This document shows positions 5,303-11,941 of a stretch of 13,478 nt of DNA, one piece after another (within the stretch, counting starts at the first letter, position 1; every line of letters begins with the position of its first letter). The notes beneath the pieces were generated by a model, which saw only the letters and a list, made by a program, of their open reading frames with translations, was not told the DNA's origin and made no database searches. Position numbers and translations under genes: made by a program. This DNA is from Thermoanaerobaculia bacterium (lineage in GTDB: Bacteria > Acidobacteriota > Thermoanaerobaculia > UBA5066). The DNA is taken from assembly GCA_017999215.1 (NCBI GenBank), contig JAGOBQ010000057.1:1-13478 (forward strand), in the 5' to 3' direction.

Positions 5303-7784
5303 GGAAACGCTCGAAGTCTTGTCGGCCGACGCCCCTGGCGACAGCTTCGAGCGGGTGCGGCGATGGACCGGACGCGACCTCGTGAGGGTCGAAAGACGCC
5401 ATCGATGCCAGGAAGGCGAGATTCCCGCGGACGAGGTCGTCGCGGACGAGGTTGTATCTGGGGGTCGCATACTCGAGCCAGCGGTTCTTGTCGGTGTTTC
5501 GGACGATGCCGGGGCGGCGGGCGAGCGCGTCGACGTCGCGAGGTGACAGGAGCCGGGTCGAGAGCAGTCCCTTCAGGATTTCGTCGGGGCGCTCTGCCGG
5601 AAAACCGAGCGACCCGCAGGCGGACGCGAAGCGGGCGAGCGCCGCGGGCTGGACCGCGAGTGGCTCCGGGCTCGCCACAATGACGCCCTGTCCGCCGACG
5701 AACCAGAAGCTCGCATACGGGAAGACCTCGTGGACGGTCGCGAGGACGGACAGCAGCTCGCGGGAGCCGATGTGGTGGACCTGAATCCACTGCTGGAACA
5801 CGCCTCCCGGGCGAAGACGCGAGCGCACGACCTCGTAGAACTCCCGGCTGTAGAGGTTCGTCGAACCCGCGAACCACACGCTCGAGACCTCCATCGTCAC
5901 GAGGTCGTACGTGGAGGATCGGAGCAGCAGCGCGTTCCGACCGTCCTCGAGCAGGAGGTGCACACCCGGCCTGTCCAGGACGCCGCCGTTCACGTCGGCG
6001 AAGTGCGTCCGGGCCGCCTCGACGATTCCCGGGGCGATCTCCGCCACGTCGATCTTCCGGTAGCCGAGGAGAGCCGGGACCGCTGCTGAGCGCCCGGTCC
6101 CGAGTCCGATGACGAGGGCGGAGTCGAAGATGCGTGCGTGTAGGACGGGAAGCAGGGCGAAGGCCGTCTGCGCCAGTACCTCGCCCGTGTCGTTGCCCTG
6201 GAACTTCCCGTTCGTCAGGAGCGTCTGCCTGATTCCGCCCTTCCCGGTCGGCTGGGCGACGACCGTCGTTGCCCCGCCGTAGGCGTCCTCGTGGAAGAAA
6301 AGGAGGCGGGATCCGGCGCCGACGTGCCCCGGCCCGAAATAGACGTGCTGCCCCGAGGTGAGCGCGAGCAGGTCCCATCCCGGCCGGCTCGCCGTTACCA
6401 CCAGGACGCCGATGGTCATCAAGCCTCCGGCGGTTCGGGGGGCCCCCCGCGGGGACGCGAGGAGAAGCGCTGCCCCGCAGAGCGCGTACGCCGTGGAGAC
6501 GGCGAGGAGCGAGGCCTCGGAGCCGAGCAGGGGAAGGAGGAGGAATGCCGCGGAAAGGGCGCCCAGAACGCAGCCGGCCGCGTTGGCGGCGCCAAGCCGC
6601 CCGGCCGTGACGGCGCGATTCTGCGCGGGAAAGAGGCCGAGCCGGAACAGGCTCGGGTAGAGGGCTCCCAGTACGACGGCGGTGGGGCCGACCTGCACGA
6701 GAACTTCGGCCCAGCGGGCGAGCTCCCCGCCCGCGAAGGTGGTGACGATTGCTCCCCACCGCTCGAAGGTGGCCGGCACCAGTGGCCACCTCCCGTGGAG
6801 CAAGGAGAGAGACAGCGCCGAGAGTATGCAGAGAGCCGCCGGCACCGTGACGGGAAGGGGCCGGTCGGACCGGAAACGGGAAACCAGGTAGCCGCCGATT
6901 CCCAGCCCCGCAAGGACCGTCGAGAGCATGGCTGCAAAGGCGAAGACGCTGTTGCCGATCACGACCTGCAAGAGGTGGATCCAGAGGACTTCGAGGGCGA
7001 AGAAGAGAAAGCCGGAAACGGCGGCAACCGTGACGAGCAGGGCCCCGGAACCGGAGACCGTCTCCGCGGATTCATCCGCTTCCCGGGCCGCGGGGCCGGA
7101 GGACGTACGGGTCACCGGACAGTGACTGGCCAGCCGTCCCGCGACGATGGCGACGGAAAAGTCGAGGAGCGCCGCGGCGAGAAGCGTGCCGTCCAGCCCC
7201 AGGAGAGGGAAGACGAGGTAAGGGCCGGCCGCCGCCGCGACCACGGCACCCGCGACGTTGAGGGAGTAGAAACGCGCCATCGCAGCCCCTGGCGTCGGCA
7301 CGCGCAGAGCTTCGATGGAGTCGACGATCGCTGGAAACGAGGCTCCCATCAGGAACGTGGGCGGGAAGATCCACGCCACGGCGACCGCACCCCGCAGGAG
7401 GGCGAGAAGCGCGGGTGACCCCGCCCCGAGTGCGAGGAATGGCGTGAAGAGGTGCGGAAGATGGTTGAGGCTCAGGAAGAGCAGGAGCGACCACGTGCCG
7501 ACGCCGGCTTCGATGATCGCGTAACCGCGCAGCGGGTTCGAGACACGGGACCGGAGAAGACGGGAATAGAGGCCCGATCCGGCCGTCAGCCCGGCGAAAT
7601 AGACGGCGAGCACGATGGCCCCGGCCGGAGTGCTGGTTCCGAGGAGCGTCGCCAGCATTCGCTCGAAGGCCTGCTCCGCGAGCAGCCCGACGGCGCCAGT
7701 GGCGACGAACAGCGCGGCCAGAAGGCGAACCGATGCCGCCCCGGCGAAGGCGGAGGCCGGTTCGTCGCTCCCGTGTAGCCGCAT
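5268..7784 (-). CDS. Fused MFS-like membrane protein / spermidine-synthase-like domain
   Basis: An 838-residue fusion. The first 480 or so residues are a many-helix membrane region resembling the transporter half of fused MFS/spermidine synthases, with repeated small-residue helices and a soluble loop near 225-245. The C-terminal domain has a Rossmann-type aminopropyl/methyltransferase fold: LLTNGKFQGND, then VIGLGTG at 558-564 as the nucleotide-binding glycine motif, VAEIAPGIVEAA as the acidic strand end, LLEDGRNALL, and NLYSREFYE. Authentic spermidine synthases have an Asp-bearing DSxDP-type catalytic motif; here the position reads MEVSS with Glu632, close to the SEPSNPW seen in other fused members, so polyamine synthesis is not assured. 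ATG 7784 is chosen over an upstream in-frame start at 7913, which would lie in the divergent aminopeptidase gene. Its stop region overlaps the PAP2 gene by 35 bases. Confidence 0.85.
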   Translation of the reverse strand: MRLHGSDEPASAFAGAASVRLLAALFVATGAVGLLAEQAFERMLATLLGTSTPAGAIVLAVYFAGLTAGSGLYSRLLRSRVSNPLRGYAIIEAGVGTWSLLLFLSLNHLPHLFTPFLALGAGSPALLALLRGAVAVAWIFPPTFLMGASFPAIVDSIEALRVPTPGAAMARFYSLNVAGAVVAAAAGPYLVFPLLGLDGTLLAAALLDFSVAIVAGRLASHCPVTRTSSGPAAREADESAETVSGSGALLVTVAAVSGFLFFALEVLWIHLLQVVIGNSVFAFAAMLSTVLAGLGIGGYLVSRFRSDRPLPVTVPAALCILSALSLSLLHGRWPLVPATFERWGAIVTTFAGGELARWAEVLVQVGPTAVVLGALYPSLFRLGLFPAQNRAVTAGRLGAANAAGCVLGALSAAFLLLPLLGSEASLLAVSTAYALCGAALLLASPRGAPRTAGGLMTIGVLVVTASRPGWDLLALTSGQHVYFGPGHVGAGSRLLFFHEDAYGGATTVVAQPTGKGGIRQTLLTNGKFQGNDTGEVLAQTAFALLPVLHARIFDSALVIGLGTGRSAAVPALLGYRKIDVAEIAPGIVEAARTHFADVNGGVLDRPGVHLLLEDGRNALLLRSSTYDLVTMEVSSVWFAGSTNLYSREFYEVVRSRLRPGGVFQQWIQVHHIGSRELLSVLATVHEVFPYASFWFVGGQGVIVASPEPLAVQPAALARFASACGSLGFPAERPDEILKGLLSTRLLSPRDVDALARRPGIVRNTDKNRWLEYATPRYNLVRDDLVRGNLAFLASMASFDPHEVASGPSPHPLEAVARGVGRQDFERFLRLQARSPAND

Positions 7785-7792
7785 CGGGCGAG

Positions 7793-7798
7793 AGGTTA
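7793..7798 (-). promoter_or_regulatory. Candidate -10 box for the MFS/spermidine-synthase-like gene
   Basis: TAACCT on the minus strand lies eight bases before ATG 7784. It is part of the 8-mer GAGGTTAG (plus strand 7792-7799), which also occurs in the other short divergent gap at 3552-3559. There is no Shine-Dalgarno site. The hexamer match is only three of six, so this is weak. Confidence 0.2.
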
Positions 7799-7811
7799 GC
7801 AGGGGATTGAG

Positions 7812-7817
7812 TAGACT
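7812..7817 (+). promoter_or_regulatory. Candidate -10 box for the aminopeptidase gene (leaderless start)
   Basis: TAGACT matches TATAAT at four of six positions and ends seven bases before ATG 7825. A start site at the A of the ATG would give a leaderless mRNA. The same 8-mer TAGACTCG occurs at 3557-3564 ahead of the TPR gene. No -35 was recognised. Confidence 0.3.
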
Positions 7818-7824
7818 CGTTCGC

Positions 7825-9207
7825 ATGTCGAACGCTCCGACCGACCTCTTCGCCCGCCGCCGCGAGCGGTTCTTCGACCGCGTGAAGGAGGGGGTCGCGA
7901 TCCTCTTCGCCACGCCCGAGCAGCACCTGAGCTGGGACGGGACGTATCGCTACCGGCCCGACCCGGACTTCTTCTACCTGACGGGATTCGGAGAGCCGGA
8001 GTCGGTCGCCGTCCTGGACGCCGGGAAGCGGGAGTACCGCCTCTTCGTGAGGCCGAAGGACCGCGAGCGGGAGACGTGGGAGGGGCGCCGTGCCGGCGTG
8101 AAGGGGGCGGTGAAGGCCCACGGAGCCGACGAGGCGTTCGAGGTGGGCGAGCTCGAGAAGCGCCTGCCCGACCTGATCCGTGGTGCCGGGACGCTCCATT
8201 ACGCCCTCGGCCTCGACGAGAAGCGGGACCTCCTCGTCGCCTCGATCCTGAACCGCTTCCGGCGCGAGGCGCGCGTGCCGCTCCGCGGGCCTGTGGTCGT
8301 CCGCGACGTGACGGACGTCCTCCACGAGATGCGCCTGCGGAAGGAGCCCGAGGAGATCGCTCTCATGGAGAGGGCCGCGGCGATCACCGTCGCGGCGCAC
8401 GAGGAGGCACGGGCCTTCGCGCGACCGGGGCGCTTCGAGTACGAGGTCGAGGCGGCGATCAACGGGAGGTTCCGGCGCCTCGGGGCCTCGGGGCCGTCGT
8501 ACGAGACGATCGTCGCCTCCGGAGCGAACGCGACGACGCTCCACTACGTCGAGAACGACCGGCGGATCGAGGAGGGGGACCTCGTCCTGATCGACGCCGG
8601 CTGCGAGTACGAAGGGTACGCGGCCGACATCACGCGGACGTTCCCGGCCTCCGGACACTTCACCCCGGAGCAGGAGGCGGTCTACCGCGTCGTCCTCTCG
8701 GCCCTTCACGTGGCGACCTCGAAGGTCCGCCCCGGCGGCCGCTTCCAGGACGTCCACGACGCGGCGGTCGACGTCCTCGTCGACGGCCTTCTCGAGCTCG
8801 GCCTCCTCGAAGGGAAGCGGAAGAAGGTGCTCGAGAAGGGGACCTACACCCGCTTCTACATGCATCGGACGTCGCACTGGCTCGGGATGGACGTCCACGA
8901 CCGGGGCCGCTACCACGACGCGGCGGGGGAGTGGCGCCTCTTCGAGCCGGGGATGGTCCTGACGGTCGAGCCGGGCCTCTACATCCGCCCCGACGAGAAG
9001 AAGGTGCCACCGGGTTTCCTCGGGATCGGGGTGAGGATCGAGGACGACGTCCTCGTGACGGAGGACGGCCACCGAGTCCTGACGGCCGCCGCGCCGAAAT
9101 CGGTGGAGGCGATGTGCGAGCGGGGGGCGAAGCCGACCTCGCGGGCGGCGGGTCGAACCGCGCCGAAGGCGGGCCGGGTCTCCAAGGTGTCGAAACCCGG
9201 GGCGTGA
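7825..9207 (+). CDS. pepP: Xaa-Pro aminopeptidase (aminopeptidase P, M24 family)
   Basis: A 460-residue cytoplasmic metallopeptidase that removes the N-terminal residue from peptides with proline in position two. The N-terminal aminopeptidase P domain is clear: PDPDFFYLTGFGEPESVAVL, then RPKDRERETWEGRRAG. The C-terminal pita-bread domain has all five dinuclear metal ligands: Asp257 (VLIDAG), Asp268 (AADITRTFP), His351 (SHWLGMDVHD), Glu382 (TVEPGLY) and Glu406 (VRIEDDVLVT). Length is close to E. coli PepP. A short basic, low-complexity tail ending SKVSKPGA extends past the domain. ATG 7825 is preferred because the open frame upstream is only the shadow of the divergent gene. No signal peptide is present. 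The stop codon overlaps the GTG of the MutS-like gene, so the two are probably translationally coupled. Confidence 0.93.
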   Translation: MSNAPTDLFARRRERFFDRVKEGVAILFATPEQHLSWDGTYRYRPDPDFFYLTGFGEPESVAVLDAGKREYRLFVRPKDRERETWEGRRAGVKGAVKAHGADEAFEVGELEKRLPDLIRGAGTLHYALGLDEKRDLLVASILNRFRREARVPLRGPVVVRDVTDVLHEMRLRKEPEEIALMERAAAITVAAHEEARAFARPGRFEYEVEAAINGRFRRLGASGPSYETIVASGANATTLHYVENDRRIEEGDLVLIDAGCEYEGYAADITRTFPASGHFTPEQEAVYRVVLSALHVATSKVRPGGRFQDVHDAAVDVLVDGLLELGLLEGKRKKVLEKGTYTRFYMHRTSHWLGMDVHDRGRYHDAAGEWRLFEPGMVLTVEPGLYIRPDEKKVPPGFLGIGVRIEDDVLVTEDGHRVLTAAAPKSVEAMCERGAKPTSRAAGRTAPKAGRVSKVSKPGA

Positions 9208-10841
9208 GCGCGTCTCTCGTCGACGGCCTCACGCGGCTCGCGAGGCGATTCTCCTCCGGCGCCCGTCGCGAGCCGCCGCGCCCCGGCGGAGGTCGGGACG
9301 AGCTCTGCCTCTTCCTCGATCTCCGCTCGCAGGACCTCGGTCCCCCGACTGTCGATGCGCGGACCGCCGCCGACCTCGACTTCGACGCGCTTTTCGCGAG
9401 GGTCGACCGCTGCGCGAGCGCCGTCGGGCAGCAGTGGCTCTGGGCTCGGCTCCGGACGCCGGCCGGCGAGCCCGAGGCGCTCGAGGGGTTCGACGCCCTC
9501 GTCACGGCGCTCGGCGCGCCGGGAGCCTCGCGGGACGAGCTTCGCCGCTCCCTCGCCCGTCTTACCGGCGCAAGCTCCTACCTCCTTCCGTACCTCCTTC
9601 ACGGGGAGCTCCCCGAAAGACCGGCAACCTACCGCCTGGCGCCCGTCCTGACGGGGGCGGCCTTCGGCGCGTTCGCGGCGTCGTTCGCGCTCGGAGTGCC
9701 GGGCGTCCTCGCCCTCGTCGCGATCTGCGCCGTGAACGTCGTCGTGCGTCTCTCGTTCCGGGCGAAGGTCGCGCCGGCCCTCGGGTCGCTCCCGGCGGTG
9801 CGAGCCCTGCTGAAGACCGCCCTCGACCTCGCGAGGCCCGGCTCGGGTCTCCCCGACGGTCTTCGCGCCCGCCTCGAGGAGACGATCGCTCCTCTTCGCG
9901 GGCTCCTTCGGACCACGGGCTGGCTCGCGATCGAGACGGACGCGAAGGACGAGCTGAGCCGGCTCTTCTACGAGTACGTGAACCTCGTCTTCCTCCTCGA
10001 CGTCAACGCGCTCCTCTTCAGCCTCGAGACCCTCTCGAAGCGGCGCGATGCCCTGCGCGCGCTCTTCGACGCGGTGGGCGAGACGGACGGGGCTCTCTCG
10101 ACCGCGGCGTTCCGGGAGTCCCTCCCGTTCTGGTGCCGGCCGAGGATCGTGGCGACCCGCGAAGGGCTCGCCGCCGAGGAGGCCTTCCACCCGATCCTCG
10201 AGGCCCCGGTCCCGAGCTCGGTGGCGCTCGACTCGTCGCTCCTCGTCACCGGGTCGAACATGTCCGGGAAGACGACGTTCCTGAAGACCCTCGGCGTGAA
10301 CGCGCTCCTCGCCCGGACGCTCGCGACCTGCGCCGCGCGCCGCTGGGAGGCTCCCGCGTTCGAAGTCGTCTCGGCGATGGGGAGGAACGAGAGCCTCACC
10401 GAGGGGACGAGCTACTACCTCGCGGAGGTCCGGCGCGTCGGCGAGCTGATCGAAGCCACGGCCGGGACGACGCCGCGCCTCTTCCTCCTCGACGAGCTCT
10501 TCCGCGGGACGAACACCCTCGAGCGGATCGCGGCGGGGAAGGCCGTCCTCGCCCGTCTCGCGCGGGGGCCGCACCTCGTCGCCGTCGCGAGCCACGACCT
10601 CGAGCTCGTCCCCCTCCTCCACGGCGCTTACGTCCCGTACCACTTCCGGGAGGAGATCGCGGGCGGCGTCCTTTCCTTCGACTACCGGCTCCGCCCGGGA
10701 CCTTCGTCGACGAGGAACGCGATCGCGCTCCTCGCCTGGGCCGCCTACCCGCCCGAGGTCGTGGCCGATGCCTTCGCGACCGTCGAAGCGCTGCACTCCG
10801 CGGGGCGATTCGACGCGGTGAAGGCGGCGCCCGGGGACTGA
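9204..10841 (+). CDS. MutS-like ATPase with two central membrane helices
   Basis: A 545-residue protein starting at GTG 9204, which shares GTGA with the aminopeptidase stop. The C-terminal third is a MutS-type ABC ATPase: Walker A GSNMSGKTT (Gly350 onward, Lys356), the signature-like ESLTEGTSYYLAEVRR at 396-411, Walker B LFLLDELFRGTN with Asp430 and Glu431, and a switch region VAVASHDLEL. The region before it (about 190-330) resembles the MutS core and lever helices. There is no N-terminal mismatch-recognition domain with the Phe-X-Glu motif and no Smr nuclease domain. Residues about 148-185 are two adjacent hydrophobic segments, which suggests membrane attachment. This matches the membrane-associated MutS-like proteins annotated loosely as mismatch repair in other phyla; true mismatch repair is doubtful. 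The open frame extends upstream to 8076 but that part is a shadow of the aminopeptidase gene. Confidence 0.88.
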   Translation: MSASLVDGLTRLARRFSSGARREPPRPGGGRDELCLFLDLRSQDLGPPTVDARTAADLDFDALFARVDRCASAVGQQWLWARLRTPAGEPEALEGFDALVTALGAPGASRDELRRSLARLTGASSYLLPYLLHGELPERPATYRLAPVLTGAAFGAFAASFALGVPGVLALVAICAVNVVVRLSFRAKVAPALGSLPAVRALLKTALDLARPGSGLPDGLRARLEETIAPLRGLLRTTGWLAIETDAKDELSRLFYEYVNLVFLLDVNALLFSLETLSKRRDALRALFDAVGETDGALSTAAFRESLPFWCRPRIVATREGLAAEEAFHPILEAPVPSSVALDSSLLVTGSNMSGKTTFLKTLGVNALLARTLATCAARRWEAPAFEVVSAMGRNESLTEGTSYYLAEVRRVGELIEATAGTTPRLFLLDELFRGTNTLERIAAGKAVLARLARGPHLVAVASHDLELVPLLHGAYVPYHFREEIAGGVLSFDYRLRPGPSSTRNAIALLAWAAYPPEVVADAFATVEALHSAGRFDAVKAAPGD

Positions 10842-10901
10842 GCGACCGGGGAACCGAGACGCGGAGAGAACGGACGTTCCCTCCGGCGCCCCGACCCGGC
10901 C

Positions 10902-10925
10902 GCCTCGCGCCTCTCATCGCGAGGC
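10902..10925 (-). terminator. Inverted repeat at the end of the aspartyl protease gene, possible terminator
   Basis: GCCTCGCG (10902-10909) and CGCGAGGC (10918-10925) form a perfect 8-bp stem with an 8-base loop. The loop contains the protease stop codon (10914-10916). No T-tract follows on either strand, so a classical intrinsic terminator is not shown; it could still protect the mRNA 3' end or aid termination between two convergent genes. A weaker GGGAAC/GTTCCC pair lies at 10849-10854 and 10876-10881. Confidence 0.3.
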
Positions 10926-11852
10926 CACCATCGTGGTCGGCAGAGGAGGCGTCGTCCGGAGCCGGGCGCCGAGGACGACGCGCCCGGCGGACGCGTCGAG
11001 GTAGACGGCTCCGAGACCGGAGAGGGGCACGACACCATCCTCCTGGCGGTCCCGCACCTCGGGAAGCAGGAGTGCGGAGGTCCCGCGGAGGCGCCAGTCG
11101 CCCGAGACGAGCTGCGGAAGCCGCACGGCGTGGGCGCGGCGCGCGCCGCTCAGCGTCTCGAGACGCAAGGCGGGCGACGTGTCGTTCGGGGCGCGCGCGT
11201 GGGCGCAGGCCGCGGCCCCGAAGAGGAGCGTCCGGTCGGTCCCGCTGTCGACGACGAGGCGCAGCGCGCGCGCGGAGACGGCGCGGTTCGCGACCGTCCG
11301 GAGCTCGATCCAGAACCTTCCTTCGGAGACTCCCGACACCGCCTCCGTCCCGTCGATCCACTCGTCCAGCTCCGGGCCGCCGACCGTGAGCGAGCCGCTC
11401 TCGGGGTCGATCAGGACCCGTGCGCCGGCGAAGGCGTCCGCTCCGAGGATCCCGTCGATGCCCCTCGGCAGGAGCGCGGCCTCGCCGGGAGCCGCTCCGG
11501 GTCGCCAGCTGAGGCAGTCGACCGAAGCGGCGAAGGCTCCGAGGCGGATCGGAACGGGGCCCGCGCAGACACCGACCGAGCTTCCGGCCGCGTCGACGAT
11601 GTCGAATCGGGCGCGCGGTCTAAGATCGAGCGAAACAGCGACCTCCCGGCGAACGTAACTCCGGCTCGAACCGGTATCCAGCAGGAGGCGGAGCTGTCGG
11701 CCGCCGAAGTCGACGGCGACGGCCCAGCCCCCGGCGACGGGCACGAGCGGAACCCGGACGCCGGGAGGCGGGGTCATGGAGGCTCGAGACGGGGCCGGGA
11801 CGAGGAGAGCGAAGGCGACGATGACGACGGCGGACCGGGCGGCAGGGACCAT
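10914..11852 (-). CDS. Secreted retropepsin-like aspartyl protease
   Basis: A 312-residue protein with a signal peptide (hydrophobic VVIVAFALLVPAPS, cleavage probably after SRA near residue 24). It has two aspartyl-protease half sites in one chain: LLLDTGSSRSYV with Asp59, and LVVDSGTDRTLL with Asp202. Each is followed by the expected hydrophobic-hydrophobic-Gly strand: GIDGILGADAF after the first, and the C-terminal DGVVPLSGLGAVYLD after the second. This resembles bacterial proteins of the gag-polyprotein-like aspartyl protease group, acting in the periplasm or outside. The target is unknown. ATG 11852 is chosen over an upstream in-frame ATG at 11879 because AAGGAGG lies five bases before it and the signal peptide then starts correctly. 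The gene is divergent, over 89 bases, from a membrane-bound regulator gene. Confidence 0.85.
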   Translation of the reverse strand: MVPAARSAVVIVAFALLVPAPSRASMTPPPGVRVPLVPVAGGWAVAVDFGGRQLRLLLDTGSSRSYVRREVAVSLDLRPRARFDIVDAAGSSVGVCAGPVPIRLGAFAASVDCLSWRPGAAPGEAALLPRGIDGILGADAFAGARVLIDPESGSLTVGGPELDEWIDGTEAVSGVSEGRFWIELRTVANRAVSARALRLVVDSGTDRTLLFGAAACAHARAPNDTSPALRLETLSGARRAHAVRLPQLVSGDWRLRGTSALLLPEVRDRQEDGVVPLSGLGAVYLDASAGRVVLGARLRTTPPLPTTMVASR

Positions 11853-11857
11853 GACGA

Positions 11858-11864
11858 CCTCCTT
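11858..11864 (-). promoter_or_regulatory. Ribosome binding site deciding the aspartyl protease start
   Basis: AAGGAGG on the minus strand sits five bases before ATG 11852. It lies inside the coding stretch that the alternative start at 11879 would need, so it argues for 11852. Confidence 0.8.
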
Positions 11865-11932
11865 GCGAGTGGTCGACAAGGTCGGGCCGCAGAGGCACTT
11901 GTGTCGTGACGGGGGGCTGAGGCCTTCCGGAT

Positions 11933-11938
11933 GAGGAG
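11933..11938 (+). promoter_or_regulatory. Ribosome binding site of the winged-helix regulator gene
   Basis: GAGGAG lies three bases before ATG 11942, a slightly short spacing. The ATG at 11931 that overlaps it is followed by a stop after three codons, so 11942 is the start. Confidence 0.55.
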
Positions 11939-11941
11939 CTG

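Noticed and set aside
5321..5332. Palindrome GTCGGCCGAC as an operator
   Set aside because: It lies within coding sequence near the 3' end of the MFS/spermidine-synthase-like gene, and such palindromes are common by chance at this GC content.
6291..7418. Plus-strand open frame of 375 codons, Glu/Gly/Arg-rich
   Set aside because: It is antisense to the membrane region of the MFS/spermidine-synthase-like gene and shows no recognisable fold or motif.
8076..9203. Open frame upstream of, and in frame with, the MutS-like gene
   Set aside because: It is a shadow of the aminopeptidase gene in another frame; the coupled GTG at 9204 explains the real start.
8979..10796. Minus-strand open frame of 605 codons opposite the MutS-like gene
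   Set aside because: It is an antisense shadow, highly charged Arg/Glu-rich, while the plus strand has complete ATPase motifs.
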